The notes under the pieces are model-generated. The model was not told the origin of the DNA. It did not search any database and saw nothing but the letters and a program-made list of their open reading frames with translations. A DNA stretch of 64,000 nt, from assembly GCF_001417775.1 (NCBI RefSeq), contig NZ_BBZJ01000014.1:248001-312000 (forward strand), written 5' to 3'. Each line of letters begins with the position of its first letter. The stretch's first letter is position 1. This document shows, piece after piece, positions 49,108 through 58,512 of this stretch. The translations under genes were made by a program, and so were the position numbers. The stretch comes from Streptomyces sp. TP-A0356 (GTDB lineage: Bacteria; Actinomycetota; Actinomycetes; Streptomycetales; Streptomycetaceae).

Positions 49108-51774
49108 TCAGCCCAGTCGGGTGAACTTCGCGCCGTAGCCCGGTTCGGTGAGGTCCTTCTGCAGGGCGACCGGGATGGTCACCGCATGGCCGGAGCCGTC
49201 GCCGACCGTCAGCTCGCCGACCACCTTCCCGGCCTTCGCCTCGTGCGGGACCGCTGAACCGCCGTCACCGATCGTGATCCTGGTCCGCAGGCCCGGCCAG
49301 CCGATAGCGGTCATGTCCTTGGTGGCGACCACGGGGGCCTTCCCGCCGAGCCGGTCGTCCACGTACCCGACGACCTGGCCCTTCTTCACCACCGTCGCGG
49401 TGGTCAGGCTCTGCTGGATCTTGCTGATCAGCTTCTGGCTGTTGGTGAGCGCCAGCTGGAGGCTGTCCCAGACGCGACCGGTGTGGGCGTCCTGGTTGAG
49501 GACCACGCCGTAGATCGTCTGCGTCTTGCCGTCGACCACCTTCGTGGCCGCCCACACCAGGTTGCCGCCGGCCGGGGTCGACGAACCGGTCTTCAGACCG
49601 ATCACTCCGACCTGCTTCACCAGCAGGTCGTTGTTGTTGTAGATCGGCTTGGACAGCCCCGGGACGTCCGCCTTCGCCATCCCGACGATGCTGCGGAAGA
49701 CCTGGTTCTGCATGACCGCCTTCGCCAGCTTCAGCTGGTCGACGGCCGTGCTCACGGTCGTCTTGTTCAGGCCGCTCGGGTCCGTGTACGTCGTGCCCGT
49801 CATGCCGAGCTTCTTGGCGGCGGCGTTCATCTTGCCGACGAAGGTCGCGTTGTCGGAGTCCCAGCGGGCCAGCAGCCGTGCCGCGTTGTTCCCGGACGGG
49901 ATCATCAGCATCTGCAGCATCTGCCGCTCGGTGAACTTCTGGCCCTTGGAGATGGCCGCCGTCGATTCGTCCGGGTTCTTCGACTCGTCCGCGGCCTGCT
50001 GGTCCACCGTGATCTGGGGGCCGCCCTCGTTCCCCTTGAGCGGGTGCTCCTGGAGGGTGACGTACGCCGTCATGATCTTGGCGACGCTCGCGATCGGCTG
50101 CGGGGCCTGCTTGCCCTCGGAGCCGATCGTGCCGACGCCGTCGACCTCGACCGCCGACTGGCCCTGTCCGGGCCAGGGCACGTCGAGCTTGCCGCCGCCG
50201 AAGGTGTACGTGGCGTCGGCGGTCAGCGCGAGGGTGGGGGTCGGCAGCGGCCGGACGGCCTGCACGATCGCAAAGATGATCAGTAGCAGGGCGGCGAGCG
50301 GCGTCCAGATCTTGACCCGCCGCAGGATGGTGCGGACCGGGGTCTCCGGGGGCGGCGGGGTGTTCGTCAGCTCGGCGAGCAGGTCCAGCGGGGGCTTCGG
50401 GGGAAGCGGCTGCTGGGCGGTGCGCTCCGGGCCGACCTGGGACAGCGCGGCGGTGGCCTCGGCCGGGCTGATGGCGGGCTTCGGCTGCGCGGGCTTCGGC
50501 TGCGCGGGCTTCGGCTCGTCCAGCGGCTTCAGAGCGACGAACTTGCCGGGGCGCTCGGCGCCGGACTCGGCGGTCGGCTTCTCGGTGGACTTCGCGTCGG
50601 TGGACTTCGCGTCGGTGGCCGACGCCTCGGACTCGGTCTTGTCGGCCTTGTCGGCCTTGCCGGGCCCGGGGGCGCCCGCCTTGTCACCGGCCGCCCAGCT
50701 CGGCCTGGCGGCGGACTTGTCGGACGACTTGGTACCGCCGAGCTTGAGCATGGTCGTGGGCTGGTCCACGGGGGGCTTCGCGTCGCCCAGCTTGAGCATC
50801 GTCGTGGGCTGGTCCACGGGGGGCTTGGCGTCGTCCTTGTCGGCGGGCTTGTCCGACGGCTCGTCGGCGAGCTTGGCGGCGGTCTTGGCGTCGCCCAGCT
50901 TGAGCATCGTCGTGGGCTGATCCACCGGGGGCTTGGCGTCGTCCGCCTCCTTGCCCGATGGCTCGTCGGCGAGCTTGGCGTCGTCCTTGTCGGCGGGCTT
51001 GTCCGACGGCTCGTCGGCGGACTTGGCGGCGTCCTCAGTCTTGGACTCGGCCTCGGACTCGGCCTTCGACTCGGCCTTCGACTCGGCCTCGGCCCCCGCG
51101 GCAGCCTCGGCAGCCGACCCCTCGTCCTTCGCGGCCGTCTCGGAGTCGTTCTCCCCGGACTCCGCAGACTCCCCGGACTCCGCCGACTCCGCCGACTCCC
51201 CGGACTCTGCCGACTCTGCCGACTCCGCGGCCTCCGCGGCCTCCGCGGACGACGCACCCGCGGTCTTCCCCCCCGACGTCTCCGCGCCCCTCCCGGCGGC
51301 CGCCTCCTCCGCCTCACCGGAAGCCTCGCCATCCGAACGGCCCTCCGCCGCACCCGACTTGGGCTGCGAGTCCGCATCGGACGCGACGTCCTCCTGGTCC
51401 TCGGTGTCCTCCGCGCTGTGCACCCAGGAAGCCAGCGACGCACGTTCCCGGGCGTCGCCCCGGCCGCCGGAACCGGCGTTCGCGCGCGCCGAGTCGTCCT
51501 TCTCACCCGACTCCTCGGAACCCGCGGAACCGGCCGAACCCGCGGCCTCCTCGGACACCGCACCGGCCTTGTCCACGGCCCCGCCGGCGGAGTCATGCGA
51601 CGCCCGCTTGGAGATCACCGCTGTCGCCTGGTCGACCCGCACCTTCTCGCCGGCCATCACGAGCCGGGGATCGCGGTCGCCGGTGGCCGGCGCCGGAACC
51701 GGAGCCCCGCTCCCCGACGTCCGTTCTGCCGACGACTCGTGCTGCTTCGACCTGTCGGGGGACTCGCCCGCCAC
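49108..51774 (-). CDS. D-alanyl-D-alanine carboxypeptidase with long disordered N-terminus
   Basis: An 888-residue S11-family penicillin-binding protein that trims peptidoglycan pentapeptides. Residues 1-490 are disordered, dominated by Ala/Glu/Ser/Asp and by copies of VDQPTTMLKLG. One transmembrane helix follows (WTPLAALLLIIFAIVQAV), then the extracellular serine peptidase domain: SVAKIM (SxxK), SGN (SxN) and KTGSS (KTG) are all present. GTG 51774 is chosen because AAGGAGG lies five bases upstream; ATG 51858 has a poorer site. The cytoplasmic region has many Thr in acidic context and is probably a Ser/Thr-kinase target. It is much longer than the usual 400 residues. Confidence 0.9.
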   Translation of the reverse strand: MAGESPDRSKQHESSAERTSGSGAPVPAPATGDRDPRLVMAGEKVRVDQATAVISKRASHDSAGGAVDKAGAVSEEAAGSAGSAGSEESGEKDDSARANAGSGGRGDARERASLASWVHSAEDTEDQEDVASDADSQPKSGAAEGRSDGEASGEAEEAAAGRGAETSGGKTAGASSAEAAEAAESAESAESGESAESAESGESAESGENDSETAAKDEGSAAEAAAGAEAESKAESKAESEAESKTEDAAKSADEPSDKPADKDDAKLADEPSGKEADDAKPPVDQPTTMLKLGDAKTAAKLADEPSDKPADKDDAKPPVDQPTTMLKLGDAKPPVDQPTTMLKLGGTKSSDKSAARPSWAAGDKAGAPGPGKADKADKTESEASATDAKSTDAKSTEKPTAESGAERPGKFVALKPLDEPKPAQPKPAQPKPAISPAEATAALSQVGPERTAQQPLPPKPPLDLLAELTNTPPPPETPVRTILRRVKIWTPLAALLLIIFAIVQAVRPLPTPTLALTADATYTFGGGKLDVPWPGQGQSAVEVDGVGTIGSEGKQAPQPIASVAKIMTAYVTLQEHPLKGNEGGPQITVDQQAADESKNPDESTAAISKGQKFTERQMLQMLMIPSGNNAARLLARWDSDNATFVGKMNAAAKKLGMTGTTYTDPSGLNKTTVSTAVDQLKLAKAVMQNQVFRSIVGMAKADVPGLSKPIYNNNDLLVKQVGVIGLKTGSSTPAGGNLVWAATKVVDGKTQTIYGVVLNQDAHTGRVWDSLQLALTNSQKLISKIQQSLTTATVVKKGQVVGYVDDRLGGKAPVVATKDMTAIGWPGLRTRITIGDGGSAVPHEAKAGKVVGELTVGDGSGHAVTIPVALQKDLTEPGYGAKFTRLG

Positions 51775-52002
51775 CGATGCCTCCTCCTTGCGCCGCGCAC
51801 CCACTCGCGCGCCTTGCCGAACCGTGAACCGCCGCCCGGACAGTGCTGTCCGAACCATGTACCAGTGTCCTGTGTGAGGGATTGACCCCTGGGCTAGACG
51901 AGAACGACATACCTACCGGTTCCACTACATTCCGGTCACGCACCCTCGACAGACCAATGTGAGAGGGGTCACCCTGTCATTCATCCACGCGGGGAGGCAT
52001 GG

Positions 52003-52755
52003 ATGGGCAGGAGCCGCAGAACAATTCCGGAGGAGCTTCTGCTGCTGGCACTGGACCCGACCACGGGTACCACTGCGCAGCCGCAGTCGCTCGACCTCGG
52101 TCTGGCCGGAGCACAGCTAGTGGAGCTGGCGCTGGCCGGACGGATAGCCCCAGACGGGGATCGTATCGCCGTGGTCGTGCCACGGCCGACTGGAGATCCA
52201 ACCCTGGACAGCGCGTTGGAGTTGCTGCGCAGGCGCGGCGCTCCCGTACGAGCTGTCCACTGGATCGGCGGACCCCGTCTCGGGCTCCGCCAGATCTACC
52301 TGTCGCACCTGGAACGGTGCGGCATGGTCCAGGCCGTCCCCGGCCAGATGTGCGGGGTGCTGCCGACGACTCGGTACCAGGCCACCGACACGGCCATCAG
52401 CCGGGAGATCAGGTCCCGGCTGGATTCCGCGATCCGTACCGGCGTCCCGCCGGACCCACGGACCGCGGCGCTCGCCGCGCTGGCCCACGCGGTCGGTCTC
52501 GGCAAGCACCTGTATCCGGGCAACGAGGGACGCTCGTCCCGCTCCCGGCTGCGGGACCTGATCAGGCACGACCCCATGGGCGGTCTCGTGGCGCACGCCG
52601 TGATGGACGTCCAGAGCGGCGCGGCCGCACAGCCCCGCCGCGGGCCGGCCCCGGCCGGCCGTCCGGCCGCCACGGCCAGGCCCGCAACGGAACCCGCTGG
52701 CGGTGTTCCGATGCAGCCGCGCCGCGGATCCATGGCGCGCGTCGTGGCCCACTGA
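52003..52755 (+). CDS. GPP34 (GOLPH3)-domain protein
   Basis: A 250-residue protein of the GPP34 family, which in eukaryotes binds phosphoinositides; bacterial members are of unknown function and are common in Streptomyces. RRTIPEELLLLALDPTTGTT is the family start, then LGLAGAQLVELALAGRIAPD, YLSHLERCGMVQAVP and RTAALAALAHAVGLGKHLYP. The C-terminal 50 residues are disordered and Pro/Arg-rich. It stands divergent from the carboxypeptidase. Membrane-lipid binding at the cell surface is possible by homology only. Confidence 0.87.
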   Translation: MGRSRRTIPEELLLLALDPTTGTTAQPQSLDLGLAGAQLVELALAGRIAPDGDRIAVVVPRPTGDPTLDSALELLRRRGAPVRAVHWIGGPRLGLRQIYLSHLERCGMVQAVPGQMCGVLPTTRYQATDTAISREIRSRLDSAIRTGVPPDPRTAALAALAHAVGLGKHLYPGNEGRSSRSRLRDLIRHDPMGGLVAHAVMDVQSGAAAQPRRGPAPAGRPAATARPATEPAGGVPMQPRRGSMARVVAH

Positions 52756-53079
52756 GCCGCAGCCCCACGGCCCGCAGGACCACGGCACGACCACCGGCTG
52801 AACCTGCAGGATCGGTACAGCAGGCTTGGGCGCCCACGGGCGGACAAGCCGGAGAACACAGTCCCGGTTCGGGAGCCGCCGGCCCGCGCGGGGCGATGAG
52901 ACCGTACGTCCGGACGACGACACGGTCCCACCGCCCCGCGCGGCCGCATGCGTGCGTCGCGCGACGGCGTTCGGCGTACGGCAACCAGTACGACGGGACG
53001 CACTGCTGTACGACAACGGTGGCATCCTGAGCCCAACCATGGCCAAGGAACGGCCAAGTGGCGGGCAGCCACCGCATAT

Positions 53080-53134
53080 CCGCTGTTTCCCAGCGGTAGG
53101 TAGCACCTTGGTGGCAATCTGCTCAACAGCAGAT
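53080..53134. promoter_or_regulatory. Two palindromes upstream of the XRE regulator
   Basis: ATCTGCT and AGCAGAT with a 4-base centre (53117-53134) form a perfect palindrome, and CCGCTG/CAGCGG (53080-53096) a second. They are 38 to 92 bases before the regulator's GTG and are plausible autoregulatory sites. The rest of 52756-53171 shows no supported gene. Confidence 0.5.
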
Positions 53135-53171
53135 ACGCAAAGTAGAGGCACGCAGCCGGAGGTGCACGTCC

Positions 53172-54029
53172 GTGGCGTCGAATGTCAATCCCACCGTCCG
53201 GCGGCGTCGGCTGGGCCAGGAGCTGCGCCGGCTCCGTGAACTCAAGGGCATGACGGCCGAAGAGGTCGCCGAACGGCTGCTCGTCTCCCAGTCGAAGATC
53301 AGCCGTCTGGAGAACGGCCGCCGCAGCATCAGCCAGCGTGACGTCCGCGACCTGTGCGGAGTGTACGAGGTCGAGGACCAGCGCATCGTCGACTCCCTGA
53401 TGGAGATGGCGCGGGACTCACGCCAGCAGGGTTGGTGGCACGCGTTCGGGGACATCCCCTACAGCGTCTACATCGGCCTGGAGACCGATGCGGAGTCGCT
53501 GCGGGTGTACGAACCCCAGGTCATCACCGGCCTGTTGCAGACCCGTTCCTACGCCGAGGCCCTCATCCATGGCGCGCTGCCCGAGACGTCGCCCGCCGAC
53601 ATCGAGAAGCGCGTCCAGGTGCGGATGCGCCGCCAGGAACGTATCGCCGCCGAGAACAACCCGCTGCGCCTGTGGGTGGTCCTGGACGAGGCGACGCTGC
53701 GCCGGGTCGTGGGCAACAACCTGGTGATGCGCGAGCAGTTGGAGCACCTCGCGGAGATGTCCCGGCTGCCGCACGTCACCGTGCAGGTGCTGCCGTTCGA
53801 GGTGGGAGCGCATCCGGGCCTCAACGGCCAGTACGCGATCCTGGAGTTCGCCGACACGGCCGATTCGAGCGTGGTGTACCTGGAGGGCGTCACGAGCGAC
53901 CTCTATCTGGAGAAGGCGCCGGACGTGCAGAAGTACGCCGTGATGTACGAGCATCTGCGGGCGCAGGCCCTCAATGTGGAGCAGTCCCGTCAGTTCATCG
54001 CGGACGTGGCGAAGGAGTACGCGCGCTGA
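53172..54029 (+). CDS. XRE-family regulator with DUF5753
   Basis: A 285-residue regulator. The XRE helix-turn-helix is LRRLRELKGMTAEEVAERLL, then VSQSKISRLENGRRS. The C-terminal DUF5753 domain has QVITGLLQTRSYAEALIHGA, RMRRQERIAAEN and a region around VTVQVLPFEVGAHPGLNG. These regulators are abundant in Streptomyces and usually pair with a small DUF397 protein, here 230 bases downstream; together they act like a regulator and antagonist in development or antibiotic production. GTG 53172 has GGAGGTG upstream. Confidence 0.92.
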   Translation: MASNVNPTVRRRRLGQELRRLRELKGMTAEEVAERLLVSQSKISRLENGRRSISQRDVRDLCGVYEVEDQRIVDSLMEMARDSRQQGWWHAFGDIPYSVYIGLETDAESLRVYEPQVITGLLQTRSYAEALIHGALPETSPADIEKRVQVRMRRQERIAAENNPLRLWVVLDEATLRRVVGNNLVMREQLEHLAEMSRLPHVTVQVLPFEVGAHPGLNGQYAILEFADTADSSVVYLEGVTSDLYLEKAPDVQKYAVMYEHLRAQALNVEQSRQFIADVAKEYAR

Positions 54030-54256
54030 GCGCCTGGGCCATGGACCGGCGAATTTTACACCAGTGAGATCTTCGCGCGTAAGGCCTCACTGGAATATGC
54101 CATCCAGTCGAGTGAACGAGCCCTCCGGACAGGGATGTTGACGAGTAGCTTCGATCACGCCATCAGTCAGAACCAGTTGGCGCGAATCGCACCGCGGGCA
54201 CCGATTGGAACCCGTGGCGCGATGACAGCACTCAGCAACTCGCTACCGGAGTGAAC

Positions 54257-54445
54257 ATGGCAGTTCTCCAGGGGGCCACGGCAACGTGGACCAAGTCGTC
54301 GTACTCAGTCGGCAACGGCGCCTGCGTCGAGGTCAAGTCGCCCACCCGATCCGAGCTGGCGGTACGCGACTCGAAGGCTCCCGAGGGCCCCACGCTCGCC
54401 TTTCCGCCCGAGGCATGGACGGCCTTCGTGGCGTCCATCAAGTAG
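54257..54445 (+). CDS. DUF397 small protein
   Basis: A 62-residue DUF397 protein: ATATWTKSSYSVGNGACVEV, then AVRDSKAPEGPTLAFPPEAW. Family members are small partners of XRE/DUF5753 regulators (as with the upstream gene) and probably bind or titrate them. ATG 54257 has GGAG six bases upstream; the GTG at 54251 would add two residues. The 220-base gap to the regulator suggests it has its own promoter. Full length for the family. Confidence 0.9.
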   Translation: MAVLQGATATWTKSSYSVGNGACVEVKSPTRSELAVRDSKAPEGPTLAFPPEAWTAFVASIK

Positions 54446-54595
54446 ACCGAGCAGAGGATCCCCAACAGGCCCACCAATAGAGCCCTCTCGACTGGTCCGC
54501 CGTCCCGGCCGAGGGGGCCCGCTCGTCTCTACCGGGCTCGGTCCGCCTCCGGTCGCCGAGTCCCCGCTCGCCGCATGAGCCGCATGGCTGAGCCG

Positions 54596-55435
54596 TCAGC
54601 GGAGGTCGTCCACGTACCGGTCCGTCCCCGGCACCGTGGGAATGAACGGCGCCACCAGCTCCACCCTCCCCAGCCCTCCTTCCGCCACCGCCGCGTCCAG
54701 CCCCGTGAAGTGCTTCTCCCAGCACTCCCTCGGATCCGCCTCCAGGAACCACAGCAGGGTCAGGCGCGTGTCCACACCCTCCACCTGCTTCACATACGTC
54801 ATACGGTCGCCGGGCAGCGGGGTCGGCCGGAAGACCGTGACCATGGCCGCCGGGGAGCCCGCCAGGCGCCCCGGGAGGTGACGGGTGCCCAGCCACTCCA
54901 GCAACGCGGCACGCTCCTCGGGCCCTTCCGCGTCCACCACCTCCAGGACCAGCCCCGCGTACGGGTGGTCCAGCGCATGGACATCACGCGGGCCCGCGGC
55001 GCCGTCCCGGTACACGGTCACCTCATGGTCCTGGAAGGCCGTGAAGACATGGGTGCGGTCCCGGTAGACCCGAGCGTCGCGGTTGAGACGCTTGTTGATC
55101 GCGACGGTCCAGCGCATGTGGTCGTCGTAGCGCCCGTCCGTGATCCAGTACGTCGAGAGGTAGCAGCCCGTGGTCACCGGCCGCGCCACCGCCGACTTCT
55201 CGGGACGGCGCAGGAGTTGCAGCTCCCGGGTGGCGACCCAGCGGCGGCCCGCGAACATCCACGGCATGGCCATCGCGCCCGCGTAGTAGTGGTCGTCCTC
55301 GTACCAGCGGTTGTACGCGTACTCGCGCCCCGGGTGCGGCTGCACCATGGTGATCAGGGCATGGCCCGGACGGACGCCATAGGGCCCCACGGCCGCCAGT
55401 TCCGCGTACACCTCACTGCGCGTGTCCTCACCCAT
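54596..55435 (-). CDS. Conserved hypothetical protein, EthD-like dimeric barrel
   Basis: A 279-residue protein. YNRWYEDDHYYAGAMAMPWM and WVATRELQLL resemble EthD/ABM-type dimeric alpha/beta-barrel proteins; the second half (AAMVTVFRPTPLPGDRMTYV, LTLLWFLEADPRECWEKHF) may be a second such unit, giving an internal pseudo-dimer. Related barrels act in polyketide tailoring or in degradation of aromatics, but many have no known activity. It is divergent from an SDR gene, sharing a TetR-type palindrome in the gap, so the two are probably co-regulated. Confidence 0.65.
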   Translation of the reverse strand: MGEDTRSEVYAELAAVGPYGVRPGHALITMVQPHPGREYAYNRWYEDDHYYAGAMAMPWMFAGRRWVATRELQLLRRPEKSAVARPVTTGCYLSTYWITDGRYDDHMRWTVAINKRLNRDARVYRDRTHVFTAFQDHEVTVYRDGAAGPRDVHALDHPYAGLVLEVVDAEGPEERAALLEWLGTRHLPGRLAGSPAAMVTVFRPTPLPGDRMTYVKQVEGVDTRLTLLWFLEADPRECWEKHFTGLDAAVAEGGLGRVELVAPFIPTVPGTDRYVDDLR

Positions 55436-55472
55436 TGCCGTACCCCTTCCTTCCTCCGCCGCACAGCCCTAC

Positions 55473-55489
55473 TCTGACGCTTCGTCAGA
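55473..55489. promoter_or_regulatory. TetR-type operator in the divergent promoter
   Basis: TCTGACG and CGTCAGA flank CTT, a perfect palindrome with a 3-base centre in the 97-base gap between the EthD-like and SDR genes. The pattern resembles TetR-family sites, but no TetR gene is adjacent, so the regulator is probably encoded elsewhere. Confidence 0.7.
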
Positions 55490-55532
55490 TAATTGGCCAG
55501 AGTCGCGACCGCCGCCGGGACGAGGGGGCTCG

Positions 55533-56318
55533 ATGTCACTGCTCCAGGGCAAGACCGTCGTCGTCTCAGGGGTCGGTGCCGGACTCGGCCACCAGGTCGC
55601 GGCGGCCGTGGTGCGCGACGGCGGCAACGCGGTGCTCGGCGCGCGCACGGAGGCGAATCTCGCCAGGTCCGCCGCCGAGCTCGATCCGGACGGAGCGCAC
55701 ACGGCGTACCGGACGACGGACATCACCGACGAGGCGCAGTGCGAGGCGCTCGCGGCGCTGGCGCTGTGTCGGTTCGGGCGGATCGACGCGGTGGTCCACG
55801 TCGCCGCCTGGGACAGCTACTTCGGTGGCCTTCAGGACGCGGACTTCGCCACCTGGCACTCGGTCGTCGATGTGAACCTGCTGGGGACCCTGCGTATGAC
55901 GAGAGCGTGCCTGCCGGCCCTCAGGACATGCGGAGGCTCGGTCGTCTTCATCGGCACTCAGTCGTCCGTGGCCGCGCCCTCCCAGGTACGGCAGGCGGCG
56001 TACGCGGCATCGAAGGGCGCACTGACCAGCGCGATGTACTCGCTGGCCCGGGAGCTCGGCCCGTACCGGATCCGGGTCAACACCGTGCTGCCCGGCTGGA
56101 TGTGGGGCCCGCCCGTCGAGGCGTACGTGCAGTTCACCGCGCACGCCGAAGGCCTGCCGGAGGCGGAGGTGAAGCGGCGCCTGACGGACCGGATGGCGCT
56201 GCCCGAACTGGCCACGGACGGCGATGTGGCGGACGCGGCGGTGTTCCTGGCCTCCGACCGGGCGCGGGCGATCACGGGGCAGTCCCTGCTCGTGAACGCC
56301 GGAGAACTCATGCGCTGA
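55533..56318 (+). CDS. SDR-family oxidoreductase
   Basis: A 261-residue short-chain dehydrogenase. VVVSGVGAGLGHQVAAAVVR is the TGxxxGxG cofactor loop (here SGVGAGLG), VNLLGTLRMTRACLPAL the NNAG-like region, and the active site is Ser in FIGTQSSVAAPSQ with YAASKGALTSAM (YxxxK). VNTVLPGWMWGPPV is the conserved PG motif. ATG 55533 follows a GAGGGGG site. The substrate is unknown; the shared operator with the divergent EthD-like gene suggests a two-gene catabolic or steroid-like regulon. Confidence 0.88.
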   Translation: MSLLQGKTVVVSGVGAGLGHQVAAAVVRDGGNAVLGARTEANLARSAAELDPDGAHTAYRTTDITDEAQCEALAALALCRFGRIDAVVHVAAWDSYFGGLQDADFATWHSVVDVNLLGTLRMTRACLPALRTCGGSVVFIGTQSSVAAPSQVRQAAYAASKGALTSAMYSLARELGPYRIRVNTVLPGWMWGPPVEAYVQFTAHAEGLPEAEVKRRLTDRMALPELATDGDVADAAVFLASDRARAITGQSLLVNAGELMR

Positions 56319-56690
56319 CCCGGTGAACCCCTGGGCAGGAAGGGTGCGTCGGCCCTTCCATCACGTCCCGCGACTCCTCTCCGGGCCGCACGGGACCCGC
56401 ATCCCGTAAGCCCGATCCCTCGGATGTCCTCACTGGCGAAGTGCCCGCTCATGGTGTGTTCCGCGTCACGGGCGCGACAACCGCCACGAAGGCCAAGAGA
56501 AGGTAAATTTGTTCGCCTCACTGATCTGTGTTCACATCCGTGACCGGGAAAGGTCTTGACCGCCCGCCTGACCGGCGGTTCAATCCTCCAAGTCCCCCGC
56601 TCCCGCACGGGGGCGCCGCCCGTGTGCTCGTACTGGCGAAGTGCCGTCCGGTATCTGCAAGTTCACAAGGCGGACCCCTGGAGGGGGCAC
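56319..56690. other. Spacer upstream of the symporter gene
   Basis: About 370 bases. Stem-forming stretches GACCGCC/GGCGGTT and CCCCCG/CGGGGG lie near 56558-56620 and could fold in the leader of the symporter mRNA. GGAGGGGGC directly precedes the ATG at 56691. No riboswitch class is recognised. Confidence 0.4.
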
Positions 56691-58262
56691 ATGAACGGTC
56701 TCGACTGGGCCGTCCTGGTCGCGTACTTCGGCGTGATGACCGCGATCGGCGTCTGGTCCCACAAGCGCGTCGACGACGTCAGCGACTTCTTCACCGCGGG
56801 CGGCAGGATGCCGTGGTGGCTGTCCGGCATCTCGCACCACATGTCGGGCTACAGCGCCGTGATGTTCACGGGCTACGCCGGCATCGCCTACACCTACGGC
56901 ATCACGTCCTACGTCACCTGGGCGCTGCCCATCGCCATCGGCGTGCTGATCGGCGCGAAGCTGTTCGCGCCACGCCTGAACCGGCTGCGCTCCCGGCTGC
57001 ATGTGGCCTCGCCGCTGGAGTACCTCAAGGACCGCTACAACGTGCCCACGCAGCAGGCGCTGGCCTGGTCCGGCATCCTGCTGAAGATCGTGGACGTGGG
57101 CGCGAAGTGGGCCGCGATCGCGACGCTGCTGAGCGTCTTCACCGGGGTCTCGCTCACCCAGGGCATCATCATCACCGGCGCCATCACGGCCGTGTACTGC
57201 ACGATCGGCGGCCTGTGGGCCGACGCTCTGACGGAACTGGGGCAGTTCGTCATCCAGTTGCTGGCGGGTCTGGCGATGCTGATCATCGCGCTGAACAAGA
57301 TCTCCGACCAGGGCGGTCTGTCCAAGGCGCTGGACTCGCCGAAGCTGGCCGGGCACGGGCACGGATTCGCGGGCCCCTACATGACGGTCTTCTTCATCGC
57401 GTACCTGTTCATCAAGCTGTTCGAGTACAACGGCGGCATGTGGAACCAGGCCCAGCGCTACATGGCGACGGGCAGCGCCGGGCAGGCGACCCGATCGGCG
57501 CTGCTGTCGGCGGGTCTGTGGTTCGTCTGGCCGGTCATCCTCTTCATCCCGATGTGGCTGTCGCCGCTCCTGGTCACGGCGAAGAAGCCGGACGGCTCGG
57601 ACGCGTACGGCCTGATGACCGAACAGCTGCTGCCGCACGGTCTGCTGGGCCTGGTGGTCGTGGGCTTCTTCTCCCACACGATGGCCATGTGCTCCTCCGA
57701 CGCCAACGCGATCGCGGCGGTCTTCACCCGGGACGTGGTGCCGGTGCTCTCGAAGGCGGCACGGGCGTGGAACGCCCGCACGGGCCTGATCGCGGGCCGG
57801 GTGACCACGGTCGCGTTCCTCGGCCTGTCGATGGCGGTGGCGACGCAGGTCAACTCCCCCACGTTCAAGGACATCATCACGGTGGTCATCAAGTGGGTGG
57901 CCGGCCTGATGGGCCCGATCGCGATCCCGTTCATCCTGGGCCTGCTGCGCCCGTTCCGCAGGTCGGGCCCGACGGCTGCGCTCAGCAGCTGGGCGGCCGG
58001 TCTGCTGGCCTTCTTCGTCGTCAACTACCACCTCGACTTCTCCCAGCGCACGGATGTGAAGCTGGAGTACCAGGTGGCGCTGCCGATGGTGATCTCGCTG
58101 CTGCTGTATGTCCTGATCGGCCTGGTGAAGCCGGAGGACACGCCCGAGAGGGACGGGATCATCGAGAAGGTCAACACGGACGACGACGGGGCTTCGGCGG
58201 CGCTGCCGACGACGGATGCCGTTGAGCCCGCTCCGGGCACAACCAGCCCGTCCGGCGCTTGA
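56691..58262 (+). CDS. Sodium:solute symporter (SSS family)
   Basis: A 523-residue SSS-family transporter, with about 13 membrane helices (LVAYFGVMTAIGVWSHKRVD at the start, GIAYTYGITSYVTWALPIAI, GRVTTVAFLGLSMAVATQVN). FFTAGGRMPWWLSGISHHMS is the conserved first-helix signature with the sodium site. It imports a small solute (sugar, inositol, proline or urea type) with sodium; SGYSAVMFTGYAG suggests a sugar-type member but is not decisive. The C-terminal tail is acidic and polar. ATG 56691 has GGAGG upstream; in-frame extensions are not supported. Confidence 0.88.
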   Translation: MNGLDWAVLVAYFGVMTAIGVWSHKRVDDVSDFFTAGGRMPWWLSGISHHMSGYSAVMFTGYAGIAYTYGITSYVTWALPIAIGVLIGAKLFAPRLNRLRSRLHVASPLEYLKDRYNVPTQQALAWSGILLKIVDVGAKWAAIATLLSVFTGVSLTQGIIITGAITAVYCTIGGLWADALTELGQFVIQLLAGLAMLIIALNKISDQGGLSKALDSPKLAGHGHGFAGPYMTVFFIAYLFIKLFEYNGGMWNQAQRYMATGSAGQATRSALLSAGLWFVWPVILFIPMWLSPLLVTAKKPDGSDAYGLMTEQLLPHGLLGLVVVGFFSHTMAMCSSDANAIAAVFTRDVVPVLSKAARAWNARTGLIAGRVTTVAFLGLSMAVATQVNSPTFKDIITVVIKWVAGLMGPIAIPFILGLLRPFRRSGPTAALSSWAAGLLAFFVVNYHLDFSQRTDVKLEYQVALPMVISLLLYVLIGLVKPEDTPERDGIIEKVNTDDDGASAALPTTDAVEPAPGTTSPSGA

Positions 58263-58319
58263 GGACGAGGCCGTTCAGACCGAAGGAGGCTGGGGGCGCA
58301 GCTCCCGGTACGGCCCTTA

Positions 58320-58512
58320 AGAGCTCCGAACAAAATGGGCGCCCGGCTCGCGGCGCCTGGCACGCCCTCCCCCAAGCTCTTCGAGCAGGGGGGACCCCCA
58401 GCTGCGTTGCCGAAAGGCCCTAGTAGCTCCGCTACGAGGACCTTCCGGCGCCTTGCGATCGCACGCACCAGACGCCGCGAGCTGATCGGACTCCCATTTT
58501 GTTCGGAGCTCT
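58320..58512. repeat. 193-bp element with 20-bp terminal inverted repeats
   Basis: AGAGCTCCGAACAAAATGGG (58320-58339) is repeated exactly in inverse at 58493-58512. The interior has no gene and contains GGCGCC repeats, CCAAGCTCTTCGAGC and a run of Cs; very similar sequence is, as I recall, frequent between Streptomyces genes. It looks like a MITE-type or long-hairpin repeat and lies between two convergent genes. Its right end supplies the last two bases of the neighbouring stop codon (TAG). Confidence 0.8.

Noticed and set aside
52826..53239. A 137-residue plus-strand frame ahead of the XRE gene
   Set aside because: It runs through the palindromes and into the XRE gene in another frame, with no recognisable domain.
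56577..56586. GGTTCAATCC as the T-arm of a tRNA gene
   Set aside because: No acceptor, anticodon or D-arm partners are found around it; it belongs to a different stem.
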